From DASSSY01 sp035708205 (GTDB lineage: Bacteria; Bacteroidota; Bacteroidia; Chitinophagales; Chitinophagaceae): DNA of 64,000 bases. Where the stretch lies: the NCBI GenBank assembly GCA_035708205.1, contig DASSSY010000007.1, positions 124,001-188,000 of the forward strand. Reading direction: 5' to 3'. A model generated the notes under the pieces. It was not told where the DNA came from. It was given only the letters and a program-made list of their open reading frames with translations, and did not search any database. Below are positions 1 to 9,413 of this stretch, piece after piece. The translations under genes and the position numbers were made by a program. How positions within the stretch are numbered: the stretch's first letter is position 1; each line of letters starts with the position of its first letter.

Positions 1-375
1 TTGCCCACATGGCTGCCATCCCGTCTTCAGCTTATCAGTGATTTACCCAGGGACAGCACAAAGCCTTATGTGGTTCTTGGCTTCATCCTGATCCTGCTTG
101 TCATCGGTATCATATATCTTAACCGGTACACGGAACATAAGCTTATCCAGGTAAAAAAGAGATGGAGCATGCTCATTACCGGCTTTTTCCTGGCTCTGAT
201 CCCCTTATTCTTCAGCGGCCTGGGAAGCATGGCCATATCTGTTTTTGCCCTTATATTTTTGAGTGCAATAGTCGCAAACATCTGGTTAGAACGAAAAAAT
301 AAATGGCTTGGCAGAATATTATTTTATCTCTTCCTTGCAGTGCTTATCTTTGCACAATGGATTCAGGTTCCATGA
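1..375 (+). CDS. C-terminal part of an unknown membrane protein
   Basis: The reading frame is open from the first base of the window (a TTG) and ends in a TGA, so the gene is probably cut at its 5' side, although a TTG start cannot be excluded. The 124 visible residues are strongly hydrophobic, with about four membrane segments (near residues 22-40, 57-75, 76-92 and 104-121) separated by short basic loops, which predicts an inner-membrane protein. I do not recognise the family. It ends 40 bp before purQ on the same strand, so the two may share a transcript. No function is assigned. Confidence 0.6.
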   Translation: MPTWLPSRLQLISDLPRDSTKPYVVLGFILILLVIGIIYLNRYTEHKLIQVKKRWSMLITGFFLALIPLFFSGLGSMAISVFALIFLSAIVANIWLERKNKWLGRILFYLFLAVLIFAQWIQVP

Positions 376-415
376 TTTTAGCAACCGTTCAAAAGCAAAG
401 AATAAATCAATATAA

Positions 416-1099
416 ATGAAATTTGGTATTGTCGTTTTCCCCGGATCAAACTGTGATTTTGACATGCAACAGGCCCTACAGGAAGACTTAAGGCAGGAAG
501 TCATCATGTTATGGCATAAGGACAGGGACCTCAGCATGTTCTCCAAACAGGACTGTATTGTCCTCCCGGGCGGATTCTCCTATGGTGATTATCTGCGCTG
601 CGGGGCTCTGGCACGTTTTAGTCCCATGATGGAACAGGTGATTGAATTTGCCCAAAAAGGCGGAAAAGTGCTTGGCGTATGCAATGGTTTTCAGATCCTT
701 TGCGAAGCTGGTTTGCTGCCCGGTGTATTACTGCAGAATGACCATCAGAAGTTCACCTGTAAAAATACTTACCTGTTCAGGGAGGAGGGCAACAACATCA
801 TGAGCCAAAAGATCCAGAAGAATATTTTACAAATCCCGGTAGCTCATGGCGAAGGCCGCTATCATGCCGATGAAAAGACCTTGGAAAGCCTGGAACAAAA
901 TAAACAGGTCTTATTCCGTTATTGTGATGTCAAAGGACAAGTTACGACAGCCGCTAATCCTAACGGTACAGTAGCTAATATTGCCGGCATTTGCAACCGG
1001 GAAGGCAATGTCTTCGGCATGATGCCCCATCCCGAAAGGGCCTGTAGCGAAGATCTGGGCAATACAGACGGCCGGTTGATCTTACAGGCGTTACTTTAA
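416..1099 (+). CDS. purQ: Phosphoribosylformylglycinamidine synthase, glutaminase subunit PurQ
   Basis: PurQ hydrolyses glutamine and passes ammonia to PurL for the fourth step of de novo purine synthesis (FGAR to FGAM). The 227-residue protein is a class I glutamine amidotransferase of normal PurQ length. The nucleophile elbow GVCNGFQIL places the catalytic Cys at residue 89, and the PHPE motif near the C terminus gives His205 and Glu207, completing the triad. The ATG follows an AT-rich stretch without a Shine-Dalgarno sequence, as is usual in Bacteroidota. As a separate small subunit it implies a separate PurL and PurS elsewhere; neither is in this window. Confidence 0.95.
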   Translation: MKFGIVVFPGSNCDFDMQQALQEDLRQEVIMLWHKDRDLSMFSKQDCIVLPGGFSYGDYLRCGALARFSPMMEQVIEFAQKGGKVLGVCNGFQILCEAGLLPGVLLQNDHQKFTCKNTYLFREEGNNIMSQKIQKNILQIPVAHGEGRYHADEKTLESLEQNKQVLFRYCDVKGQVTTAANPNGTVANIAGICNREGNVFGMMPHPERACSEDLGNTDGRLILQALL

Positions 1100-1135
1100 T
1101 AACTGGATTTTTGCCGGGTATCCCGTAAAAGCAGC

Positions 1136-1167
1136 CAGGAAAACACCCTTAGCTTCAGCTTTTCCTG
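1136..1167. terminator. Weak hairpin between convergent purQ and pyc
   Basis: An 8-bp inverted repeat (CAGGAAAA and TTTTCCTG, 16-base loop) lies between the convergent ends of purQ and the pyruvate carboxylase gene. There is no long T tract on either strand, so termination is only a guess from position. Confidence 0.3.
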
Positions 1168-1178
1168 CCCAAGGACCG

Positions 1179-4100
1179 CTATTCCAGCTCCAGGACCACG
1201 TCATTCTGGTCAACCATTACCCCCGCCTGTAAAACCACCTGTTTCACTTTCCCCTCTTTTGATGCCGTAACAGTACTTTCCATCTTCATAGCCTCTATCA
1301 CAAACAAAGGCGTACCGTTTGTTACCCTATCTCCCGGGTTAACCAGCACGTCTGAAAGGTTTCCCTGGAGCGGCGAGCCGATTTCCGTTTCCGGGTCCGT
1401 TGCTTTTTTATGCTCAACTCTTGAAGACTTAGCCGTATTATCTTTTACCCGGATAGTTCGTCCGCCACCATTCAATCCGAAAGAAACCGTACGGTTTCCC
1501 TCTTCATCAGGCCCGGACACATATCTCAATATAATATGGATCACTTTTCCCTTTGCCAATCGGACCTCGACTTCCTGTCCCACCGTCAAAGGATAAAAGA
1601 AAGAAGCGGTCGGGATATTTTCTACACGACCGTATTTTTTCCGGCGTTCGTAAAAATCATTAAAAACCTTAGGAAATATTTGATAAGATAGGAAATCAAG
1701 AAAAGTTGCATTCTGGTATTTTTCCTGGAAATCAGCAAACGCTTCAGCGAGATCGATATCCGGTAAGATATGTGCCGCAGGCGCTCCCGTTTCTTTTTCA
1801 TTTTTTAAAACAATTTTTCTCAGCTTTTCAGGAAATCCTCCGTAGGGAACGCCGATATCGCCTTTGAAAAAGCCAATGACGGAAGCGGGGAACGAATGAT
1901 TTTGATTTTCGTCCAGGATATCCTCAGCCCTTAGATTATTGGCCGTCATAAACAATGCCATATCGCCAACAACTTTGCTGCTGGGGGTTACTTTTATAAT
2001 ATCATCAAACAACTGGTTGACAACGGCATAATTCTTTTTTATCTGTTCCAGTTTATCGCCCAGGCCAACACCTTCTGCCTGTTGCCGGAGATTGGAATAC
2101 TGGCCGCCGGGGATTTCATTTTCATAAACTTCCGCCGTGGAGGACTTCAGGTCAGATTCAAAAGGATAATACATTTCCCGAATAACATCCCAATAGTTAG
2201 AATGCTCATTCAAAGCAGCCAGATTCATCTTCTTATTTTCTCTTTCATGGCCCTGCAGCAATGCTGTCAGCGAATTTAGATTCGGCTGGGATGTAGTGCC
2301 GCTGAATGAGGCTATAGCGCAATCTATACTATCAATACCGGCATCTATGGCCTTGAGGTAGGTGGCAATTTGTGTTCCGGCAGTGTCATGGGTATGCAAG
2401 GCCACCGGGACGGAAACATTTTCCCGCAAAGCAGGGATCAACACTTCAGCAGCCCGCGGTTTCAACAGGCCTGCCATATCCTTAATGGCCAACATGTGCG
2501 CTCCTGCGTCTTCCAGGCGGCGGACCAAATCAATATAATATTGCAGGTTATATTTATTATTTTCTTTCCGCAACACATCGCCGGTATAGCAAACAGATGC
2601 CTGGGCAATGGAGGGCGTATATTTTGATACGTATTGAATAGCCGGCAGCATGGAATCGAGGTTATTCAGGGAGTCAAAGATCCGGAAAATATCAATCCCG
2701 TTTCGGGCGGCTTCCTCAATGAACTTCTGCACGACATTCTTGGGATAAGACGAATAACCGACAGCATTGCTTCCCCGGAGTAGCATCTGCAGCAAAATAT
2801 TCGGCATGGCCTTTCGGATTGCCTGCAACCGCTCCCAGGGGCATTCCTGAAGAAAGCGCAAGGCTACGTCAAAGGTGGCCCCGCCCCATACTTCCGAAGA
2901 AAATATACCCGGATTATTCTGGGCAAAACCCGGGGCCGCCGCAAGAATATCTTTGGTCCTCACACGCGTGGCCACCAGTGACTGATGAGCATCCCGATAA
3001 GTCGTATCGGTAAATAATATCTGCTTTTCCGCCCTGATATGCTTCATCAGCGCGGCCCTTCCCATTTTCTCCAGGAGGTTTTTGTATCCTTCAGGTATTG
3101 ACAAAGATTTGTCATAAGAAAGCGTTTGGGGCTTCCTGAACGTTTTAGACTTATCATAAACCTTTACATCCGGATGGCCGTTTACCTGAATATTACCAAG
3201 GTAACTCAACAGCTTTGTAGATGAATCCTTAAGCTTCCGGAGCTGAAACAGCTCAGGGTGTTCGCCGATAAAATTTACAGTACATTCTCCCTTACGGAAA
3301 AGCTCATGTCCAACAACCTGTTCCAAAAATAATATATTGGTCGTAACACCTCTTACCCGGAACTCCGAAAGCGCGCGGAGCATACGCTGAGAGGTACCGG
3401 AAAGTGTCCTGCCCGATGCCGTTACTTTTACAATCATTGAATCAAAAAAGGGAGAAATTTTCATCCCTTGATAAGCAGAACCCTCATCCAGGCGGATCCC
3501 GTAACCGGCAGCGTTCCGGTAAGCGATCAATGTGCCATAGTCCGGCTTGAAATTATTTTCAGGGTCCTCCGTAGTAATACGGCATTGAATGGCAAACCCT
3601 TTAATTTTCAAACTCTCCTGTGACGGGATGTGGATTTTAGGATCGGAAAGTGTTTTTCCCTGGGCAATCAATATCTGGCTTCTTACAATATCAATTCCTG
3701 TAATTTGCTCTGTTACCGTATGCTCTACCTGAATGCGGGGATTGACTTCGATAAAATAAACATTCGCGTTTTTGTCCACCAGAAATTCTACCGTTCCCGC
3801 ATTGTTGTAATTGACCGCTTTCGCAATTTTTATGGCATACTCATATACGGCACCCTTAGCGGCTTCAGGAAGATGAGGCGCCGGGGCTATCTCCACAACT
3901 TTCTGAAAACGCCTTTGTACGGAACAATCCCTTTCAAATAAATGAACGATATTCCCGAAATTATCCGCCAGGATCTGAACTTCAATATGTTTCGGGTGAT
4001 CAATAAATTTTTCAATAAAGATAGTACCATCTCCGAATGCTTTCTTTGCTTCATTGGAAGCTTCAAAAAAGGCCGCTTTTACTTCATCCTTGCTCCTGAT

Positions 4101-4613
4101 CACGCGCATCCCCCTTCCGCCGCCACCTGCCGCTGCTTTTAAAATTACGGGGAACCCGATTTTTCCGGCAATTTCATCCACACCATCTATGTCCTGCTCG
4201 CTCAGGATGGCGTCTTCAATTACCGGAACATTTATGGACCGCGCCAGTTTTTTGGCAGCGATTTTATCGCCCAACTGCTCCATCACTTCGGGCATCGGTC
4301 CTACAAAAGTGATCCCTTCTTCCCGACAGCGTTTGGCAAACCGGACATTTTCACTTAAAAAACCATATCCCGGATGAATGGCATCCACACCATTTTCTTT
4401 AGCCACCCTGATAATTTCCTCTATATCCAGGTAAGGCTTTAATGGTTGGTCATCCGCACCGATCTGGTAAGCTTCATCCGCCTTGTAGCGGTGCATGGAA
4501 AAACGGTCTTCATAAGTATATACGGCAATGGTGGTAATCCTTAATTCCGAAGCGGCTCTAAATACTCTGATAGCGATCTCTCCCCTGTTAGCGACTAATA
4601 ATTTTTGAAACAC
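1179..4613 (-). CDS. pyc: Pyruvate carboxylase
   Basis: Biotin-dependent enzyme that carboxylates pyruvate to oxaloacetate, feeding the TCA cycle and gluconeogenesis. The single chain carries the whole activity: an N-terminal biotin carboxylase domain with the ATP-grasp glycine-rich loop (AAAGGGGRGMR), a central carboxyltransferase TIM barrel beginning near the FTDTTYRDAHQSL motif, a PYC-specific C-terminal region, and a terminal biotinyl domain with the EAMKMES motif whose second Met-flanked Lys carries biotin. I place the start at a GTG at 4613, giving MFQKLLVANRGEIAIRVF and 1144 residues, which fits the family; the frame stays open upstream to 4661, but those codons look non-coding. It is 158 bp downstream of the prolyl oligopeptidase gene and probably has its own promoter. 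Confidence 0.95.
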   Translation of the reverse strand: MFQKLLVANRGEIAIRVFRAASELRITTIAVYTYEDRFSMHRYKADEAYQIGADDQPLKPYLDIEEIIRVAKENGVDAIHPGYGFLSENVRFAKRCREEGITFVGPMPEVMEQLGDKIAAKKLARSINVPVIEDAILSEQDIDGVDEIAGKIGFPVILKAAAGGGGRGMRVIRSKDEVKAAFFEASNEAKKAFGDGTIFIEKFIDHPKHIEVQILADNFGNIVHLFERDCSVQRRFQKVVEIAPAPHLPEAAKGAVYEYAIKIAKAVNYNNAGTVEFLVDKNANVYFIEVNPRIQVEHTVTEQITGIDIVRSQILIAQGKTLSDPKIHIPSQESLKIKGFAIQCRITTEDPENNFKPDYGTLIAYRNAAGYGIRLDEGSAYQGMKISPFFDSMIVKVTASGRTLSGTSQRMLRALSEFRVRGVTTNILFLEQVVGHELFRKGECTVNFIGEHPELFQLRKLKDSSTKLLSYLGNIQVNGHPDVKVYDKSKTFRKPQTLSYDKSLSIPEGYKNLLEKMGRAALMKHIRAEKQILFTDTTYRDAHQSLVATRVRTKDILAAAPGFAQNNPGIFSSEVWGGATFDVALRFLQECPWERLQAIRKAMPNILLQMLLRGSNAVGYSSYPKNVVQKFIEEAARNGIDIFRIFDSLNNLDSMLPAIQYVSKYTPSIAQASVCYTGDVLRKENNKYNLQYYIDLVRRLEDAGAHMLAIKDMAGLLKPRAAEVLIPALRENVSVPVALHTHDTAGTQIATYLKAIDAGIDSIDCAIASFSGTTSQPNLNSLTALLQGHERENKKMNLAALNEHSNYWDVIREMYYPFESDLKSSTAEVYENEIPGGQYSNLRQQAEGVGLGDKLEQIKKNYAVVNQLFDDIIKVTPSSKVVGDMALFMTANNLRAEDILDENQNHSFPASVIGFFKGDIGVPYGGFPEKLRKIVLKNEKETGAPAAHILPDIDLAEAFADFQEKYQNATFLDFLSYQIFPKVFNDFYERRKKYGRVENIPTASFFYPLTVGQEVEVRLAKGKVIHIILRYVSGPDEEGNRTVSFGLNGGGRTIRVKDNTAKSSRVEHKKATDPETEIGSPLQGNLSDVLVNPGDRVTNGTPLFVIEAMKMESTVTASKEGKVKQVVLQAGVMVDQNDVVLELE

Positions 4614-4771
4614 TATATATTTTTTAGTGGCTAAAATTAAGGATCGGCTTCTGCAACACAAAATCTACCCTCTACAATCATTTGGATAAAAAATGCTAAT
4701 ATTTATGAAAATACCCAGGCCCCTGACATTAAGAATTTTGTCATCCTCCACCGCCGTGATCCGCCCGCCTC

Positions 4772-6910
4772 TTAATTTTTATCTTCTTTGAGCGGATAAT
4801 TCATATGCAGATTATAGAACACAAAACTCCAGATATCCGCTTCTTCATCAATAAGCTTTGAAACAGGCTTGCCACCACCATGACCGGCATCATGGTCAAT
4901 CCGGATCAAGGCCGGATTAGAACATCCCTGATCCGCCTGAAGCGTGGCCGCAAACTTAAAGGAATGTGCCGGCACAACACGATCGTCATGATCACCGGTA
5001 GTGATGAGTGTTGCCGGGTAACAGATTCCCTTTTTCAGGTTTTGCAGGGGAGAATATTTAATCAGATATTTAAACTGGTCGGCACTGTCGCTGCTACCAT
5101 ATTCCGAAACCCAGCCCCAGCCAACGGTGAATTTTTGAAACCGCAGCATATCCATGACCCCTACCTGTGGAATCGCCACGGCATACAGATCCGGTCTTTG
5201 TGTCATACAGGCGCCGATCAGCAAACCGCCATTGCTACGTCCCCGAATCGCCAATTGCTGGGTATTGGTATATTTGTTCTTAATGAGGTATTCCGCCGCA
5301 GCGATAAAATCGTCAAAAACATTTTGCTTGTTTTTAAACATGCCCGCTTTATGCCATTGCTCTCCATATTCGCCTCCCCCCCGGATGTTGGCCACGCAAT
5401 AAATCCCGCCGTTTTCCAAAAACACCTGATTCATGGCTGAGAAAGCCGGGGTAATGCTGATATTGAATCCCCCGTAGGCATAGAGCATTGTGGGATTGTT
5501 GCCATCAAGTTTAACACCTTTTTTATGGGTAATAAACATCGGGACTTTTGTACCGTCCTCACTGTTATAAAATACTTGTTGAGTTTCATATTCTTCAGGA
5601 TTAAAATTAACCTCTGAAGCATGGAAAATCGCCGATCTTCCCGTGTGAATATTGTATTGAAATATCGCGGTAGGATAATTGTATGAAGTGTAAGAATAAA
5701 ATATCAAACTGTCGCTTGCCTGGGCATGAAAACCGGCGGCAGTACCCGAACCCGGGAGCCGGACGGCTTTGGGATGGCTACCGTCATATTCATATTGAAT
5801 CACCTTTGAGCACACATCCTTAAGGTACCCGGCAAACAATTTTCCACCACCTGTTGTCACCGACTCCAATTTATCGGTCCGTTCCGGAATGACGATTGTC
5901 CAATGGGCCGAATCGGGCTGCTGAGGCATTAAAGAAACCACTTTAAAATTGGGCGCGCCATTATTTGTATACAGCAGCAAACGATCACCATCATTACCCA
6001 CCACATAGGCATTAGTGTTAAAACCGGGCACAATGGTCATCCAGGCCTGCCCCGGGCGCTGAAGATCCTTTACTTTGATTTCCACGCCATCAGTGCCCTC
6101 GCTAATATTTAAGACCAGGAAACGTTCATCTTCCGTCAGTTGAGCGTCAACATAGCGCAGAGGATGCTCCTTATCTTCATAGATCAGCCGGTCGCTGCTT
6201 TGCGGTGTACCGATCTTGTGATAAAACACTTTCTGAAATTCCGTTTTGTTGGAATACTTCAAAGCCTCATCCTTGGGTGCGTCATAACCGCTGTAATAAA
6301 AGCCGTCATCCCCCTTCCAGCTGATGCCAGTGAATTTGACATATTCCAATTCATCACTGATCATTTTCCTTGTGGAGAAATCCATAATATGAATGGTTTG
6401 CCAATCACTGCCGGCGGCAGCCACGGCATAAGCGAAGTATTTCTGATGCTTTGAAAAAGCCGTTTCCTGGATAGCTTTAGTACCGTTATCAGAGAGCGTG
6501 TTGGGGTCGAGCAAAACAGAAGGTACGCCCTGCAGCCCCTTTTGAACATACAGCACCGCCTGGTTTTGTAGCCCGTTGTTTTTATAATAGCTCAGCCATT
6601 CTCCACTTTGATCGGGAACGGAGTAACGGGTATAATCCATTAGTTTTTCCAATCGCTTCCTGATGGCCTGCCGGTAAGGTATCTCCTTCAAATAAGCGTT
6701 GGTAACTTTATTTTCTTCGTCCACCCAAGCTTTTACGTCGGCAGCAGTATCGTTTTCTAACCATCGGTACGGGTCCGGCACTTTTGTACCGAAATAATCA
6801 TCTGTCTGGTCAACAGTTTTCGTTTTAGGATAAGAGATGGATTTGGGAGCGTTCATAGAGCATGAAGCCAACAAGATAAGGGCCGGCAGCGAAAATAAAA
6901 GCTTTTTCAT
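4772..6910 (-). CDS. Prolyl oligopeptidase family (S9) serine peptidase, lipoprotein
   Basis: A cell-envelope serine peptidase of the S9A prolyl oligopeptidase family, which cleaves short peptides after proline. The protein has a type II signal peptide (MKKLLFSLPALILLASC, lipid-modified Cys17), an N-terminal beta-propeller region that begins with the family signature around DPYRWLEN, and a C-terminal alpha/beta hydrolase domain. The catalytic triad is visible: Ser559 in GRSNGG, Asp near 642 in TGDHDDRVV, and His677 in DAGHGGG. At 712 residues it has the usual length. The frame can be extended to 6958, but the methionine at 6910 begins a convincing lipoprotein signal. Peptide scavenging is a likely role; the true substrates are unknown. 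Confidence 0.92.
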   Translation of the reverse strand: MKKLLFSLPALILLASCSMNAPKSISYPKTKTVDQTDDYFGTKVPDPYRWLENDTAADVKAWVDEENKVTNAYLKEIPYRQAIRKRLEKLMDYTRYSVPDQSGEWLSYYKNNGLQNQAVLYVQKGLQGVPSVLLDPNTLSDNGTKAIQETAFSKHQKYFAYAVAAAGSDWQTIHIMDFSTRKMISDELEYVKFTGISWKGDDGFYYSGYDAPKDEALKYSNKTEFQKVFYHKIGTPQSSDRLIYEDKEHPLRYVDAQLTEDERFLVLNISEGTDGVEIKVKDLQRPGQAWMTIVPGFNTNAYVVGNDGDRLLLYTNNGAPNFKVVSLMPQQPDSAHWTIVIPERTDKLESVTTGGGKLFAGYLKDVCSKVIQYEYDGSHPKAVRLPGSGTAAGFHAQASDSLIFYSYTSYNYPTAIFQYNIHTGRSAIFHASEVNFNPEEYETQQVFYNSEDGTKVPMFITHKKGVKLDGNNPTMLYAYGGFNISITPAFSAMNQVFLENGGIYCVANIRGGGEYGEQWHKAGMFKNKQNVFDDFIAAAEYLIKNKYTNTQQLAIRGRSNGGLLIGACMTQRPDLYAVAIPQVGVMDMLRFQKFTVGWGWVSEYGSSDSADQFKYLIKYSPLQNLKKGICYPATLITTGDHDDRVVPAHSFKFAATLQADQGCSNPALIRIDHDAGHGGGKPVSKLIDEEADIWSFVFYNLHMNYPLKEDKN

Positions 6911-7050
6911 AAAGTTCAATAAAAGAGGCGAGTGGTTGTTAAATATGACATATATCATCCATAACCAGATTAAAGGTGTGAAAATAAGGAAATATATGGA
7001 TAACCGGCGGTATATCGGTTTTTCCTGTAGATCCCGTTTGCCGTGAACCC

Positions 7051-7797
7051 TTATGGATTATTCTTAGAGGCATTTTTTGATGCCGCAGCCGTTGCGGTAT
7101 TGACCAGATGCGACATCGTTTTTGTTTGTGCCGAACCTTTGCCGCCAAAAACATATTGGATAATATTGGCGCCCATCTTTAAGGCTTCCAACCGCTTTTC
7201 AGGAGGGTCCTTATGCACTTCGGGATCTTCCCAGCCATCGCCCAGATCACAATCATAAGAATAAAAACAGACCAGCCGGCCTTTATAAATGAGACCGTAA
7301 CCATGAGGCGGCTTTCCGTCATGCTCATGGATTTTGGGGAGACCGTTCGGAAAATCATATCTCTGATGGTAAATAGGATGCGAAAAGGGCAGTTCCACAA
7401 AATCCAGCCCGGGAAAAACCTTTTTCATGGCCGGACGGACATAAGGGTCTATGCCGTAATTGTCGTCAATGTGCAGAAAGCCGCCGCTGATCAAATACAA
7501 CCTGAGGTTGGCGGCCTCTTCGGGCGTAAAATCTATTCGCCCGTGGCCGGTGGCATGAATAAAAGGGTAATTGAAAATTTCGGGGCTGCCCGGTTCAACG
7601 TGAACTTCCTGCAGCGGGAAATGGGTATGCAGGTTTTTATTGCAAAAATCCGCCAGGTTCTTTAACGAGGTAGGATTGGCATACCAGTCGCCACCGCCGC
7701 CATATTGCAGCAGAGCCAAAGGTTTTTCCTGGGCGAAACCATGTCCCATCCACCAGGAAAGGCTAAACAATATGAGCGTGAATTTAAAGATGCGCAT
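7051..7797 (-). CDS. DUF4159 domain protein, secreted
   Basis: A secreted protein with a signal peptide (hydrophobic stretch ending GHGFAQ) followed by a DUF4159 domain running almost to the C terminus. The domain resembles a class I glutamine amidotransferase-like fold that lacks catalytic residues; the family has no proven activity. Visible conserved elements are the early YGGGGDWY segment, HATGHG, the GGFLHIDDNYG stretch, and a late YDCDLGDGWE segment. I chose the methionine at 7797 because the signal peptide starts there; an ATG-like start at 7809 is also possible. It overlaps the 3' end of rsmE by 14 bp on the same strand, so it is the last gene of the lipoprotein-rsmE-DUF4159 operon. 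Confidence 0.75.
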   Translation of the reverse strand: MRIFKFTLILFSLSWWMGHGFAQEKPLALLQYGGGGDWYANPTSLKNLADFCNKNLHTHFPLQEVHVEPGSPEIFNYPFIHATGHGRIDFTPEEAANLRLYLISGGFLHIDDNYGIDPYVRPAMKKVFPGLDFVELPFSHPIYHQRYDFPNGLPKIHEHDGKPPHGYGLIYKGRLVCFYSYDCDLGDGWEDPEVHKDPPEKRLEALKMGANIIQYVFGGKGSAQTKTMSHLVNTATAAASKNASKNNP

Positions 7798-8518
7798 CCT
7801 GAAAAGCATTATAGACCATGCATGTATATAGCCCGGCCGTTTCCGTTCTCAGCCGGTTTTCTCCCAAATGTACGGGAATAATACCCGATTGCAGGCACTG
7901 CCTGACTTCGTTGGTCGAAAAATCGCCCTCAGGCCCGATCAGCATCAGGCAACTTTGCTCCAGGCTGAGGCGGCTAAGGAATGATCGTTTTTCCGCACTG
8001 CTATCTATGCAATGCGCGACAAATTTCTGGCCGGCGTTTATTGTATCCGTAATTTTCAGAAAATCCGAAAGCTTTGATACAGGATGCAAAACCGGCAAGA
8101 TCGCTTGTTGCGATTGTATTAAAGCCGAAATCATTACTTTTTCATATCGTTCACGGTTAATTTTAGCTCTTTCGCTGTGTTCGGTAATGATAGGATAGAT
8201 ATCCTGAATTCCGGTTTCCGTAAGCTTTTCCAATAGCCACTCATTCCGGTCTTTGCTTTTCGTAAAGGCAATGGCCAATGAAAAACGCCGGTGCGCCGGC
8301 CGGCTGATCTTAGCTATTGATAGGATGCTGACACTGCAATGTTTCTTATGCGCTGCCACAATTTCTGCTTCAGCCAAATGCCCTTGACCGTTAGTTAGCC
8401 TTAGTGCCGCACCATTGGTCATACGCAATACCTGTATGCAATGCCGGGACACATCTTCATCCAAAATAAAGGTTCCGGTCATGCCGGGTAAATCTCTTTG
8501 AAAAAAATAGGGCACCAT
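7784..8518 (-). CDS. rsmE: 16S rRNA (uracil-1498-N3)-methyltransferase RsmE
   Basis: RsmE methylates N3 of U1498 in 16S rRNA using S-adenosylmethionine. The 244-residue protein has an N-terminal PUA-like RNA-binding part (residues about 1-70, with HCIQVLRM) and a SPOUT-type knotted methyltransferase domain. The knot signatures are present: IGPEGDFS and LGENRLRTETAGL near the C terminus form the cofactor site. It starts 6 bp after the stop of the preceding lipoprotein gene and its end overlaps the DUF4159 gene, so it is cotranscribed with both. Confidence 0.95.
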   Translation of the reverse strand: MVPYFFQRDLPGMTGTFILDEDVSRHCIQVLRMTNGAALRLTNGQGHLAEAEIVAAHKKHCSVSILSIAKISRPAHRRFSLAIAFTKSKDRNEWLLEKLTETGIQDIYPIITEHSERAKINRERYEKVMISALIQSQQAILPVLHPVSKLSDFLKITDTINAGQKFVAHCIDSSAEKRSFLSRLSLEQSCLMLIGPEGDFSTNEVRQCLQSGIIPVHLGENRLRTETAGLYTCMVYNAFQDAHL

Positions 8519-8524
8519 GCAGGA

Positions 8525-9115
8525 TCAATATTTAAAATAGTAGGCCACCCTCAGATTTTCGGGCCTGGAAATAATTGATTTTTCAAAAGCCTGAATAGAA
8601 ATTACCTGCCGGGGTATATAGGTCAGTTTCTGGGTCTTCTCATAAGTACGGTTACCTTTGTGCGTTTCAATATAAACCGTTCTAACCTGGTGATTAACAT
8701 TATCCATACCAATATTGATCTTTTGTGTCAGCAAATCCCTGTTTTTGGCGGTATAGGACAAGACAATCTGGTTAAGGGCCTCTTCGTTATACATCGAAAA
8801 ATCGTATTGCCCGAGAAACCGGGGTTCACCAATATCGGAAGCATCAAATTGCTTGCGGATTTCTTTCCAAACCATGCTGTCAAGGCTGACAAATGAGCTG
8901 TCGGATTTACCGTTAAAAGTAGCGACCCGCAGTAACACGATAGGTTGCCCTTCTAAAAAGCGCCACTGGTCATCCAGAAAGCCTTTTATGGAATAATAAG
9001 TATCCGCACTAGCGTTCTTAGGCTGCTGCCGGTCTTTGTCAAACCATTTACAACCGGATAAAAACGGTAGCCCTAACAGCAAAACGGCGCAATGATAAAC
9101 ATGTCTGAAATGCAT
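8525..9115 (-). CDS. Hypothetical lipoprotein
   Basis: A 196-residue protein with a lipoprotein signal peptide (LPFLSGC, lipidated Cys22). The mature part is mostly beta-strand-like and polar, with no membrane segment and no catalytic motif that I recognise. It is the first gene of the rsmE operon and has its own -7 element at 9144-9151. Proteins in this position in related genomes are generally uncharacterised. It would be anchored to the inner or outer membrane and face the periplasm; nothing further can be said. Confidence 0.75.
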   Translation of the reverse strand: MHFRHVYHCAVLLLGLPFLSGCKWFDKDRQQPKNASADTYYSIKGFLDDQWRFLEGQPIVLLRVATFNGKSDSSFVSLDSMVWKEIRKQFDASDIGEPRFLGQYDFSMYNEEALNQIVLSYTAKNRDLLTQKINIGMDNVNHQVRTVYIETHKGNRTYEKTQKLTYIPRQVISIQAFEKSIISRPENLRVAYYFKY

Positions 9116-9143
9116 TGACTCGGAACAATTAATATGTGTTGGG

Positions 9144-9151
9144 CAAATTTA
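9144..9151 (-). promoter_or_regulatory. Bacteroidota -7 element upstream of the rsmE operon
   Basis: On the minus strand the bases read TAAATTTG, an exact TAnnTTTG match about 29 bp before the lipoprotein start. No clear -33 TTTG is visible. Confidence 0.5.
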
Positions 9152-9235
9152 CTTTTTCTTTCGTACTTAAAAATATATAGCGACCGGAAATTGAAAGAAA
9201 TGTCACGGCCATAAGTAAAGAAACGAAAATTTCAT

Positions 9236-9243
9236 TACTTTTG
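9236..9243 (+). promoter_or_regulatory. Bacteroidota -7 element of tRNA-Arg
   Basis: TACTTTTG is an exact TAnnTTTG match whose last base lies 17 bp before the first base of the tRNA, leaving room for a short 5' leader. I see no good -33 TTTG. Confidence 0.6.
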
Positions 9244-9259
9244 CATCCTTTTCAATGAA

Positions 9260-9333
9260 GGTCCGGTAGCTCAGCTGGATAGAGCAACAGCCTTCTAAGC
9301 TGTGGGTCATGCGTTCGAATCGCATCCGGATCA
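9260..9333 (+). tRNA. tRNA-Arg (anticodon TCT)
   Basis: The sequence folds into a full cloverleaf: 7-bp acceptor stem GGTCCGG/CCGGATC with one G-T pair and discriminator A, D stem GCTC/GAGC, anticodon stem ACAGC/GCTGT with loop CTTCTAA giving anticodon TCT (reads AGA), and T arm ATGCG-TTCGAAT-CGCAT. CCA is not encoded. It has a strong terminator directly behind it. Confidence 0.97.
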
Positions 9334-9338
9334 CTTCC

Positions 9339-9386
9339 AAAAATAATAAAGCGTTAAGTCCTTCAACTTAACGCTTTATTATTTTT
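9339..9386. terminator. Strong bidirectional terminator after tRNA-Arg
   Basis: A perfect 20-bp stem with an 8-base loop (TCCTTCAA). The outer part is A-rich on the left and ends in ATTATTTTT on the right, so it can work as a rho-independent terminator for the tRNA on the plus strand and for the secreted-protein gene (stop at 9414) on the minus strand. Confidence 0.85.
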
Positions 9387-9413
9387 CGGATCCCGAAATG
9401 TCTTGAAACCTGA

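Noticed and set aside
4880..5440. 186-codon plus-strand frame inside the S9 peptidase gene
   Set aside because: Antisense to the catalytic domain, no recognisable domain.
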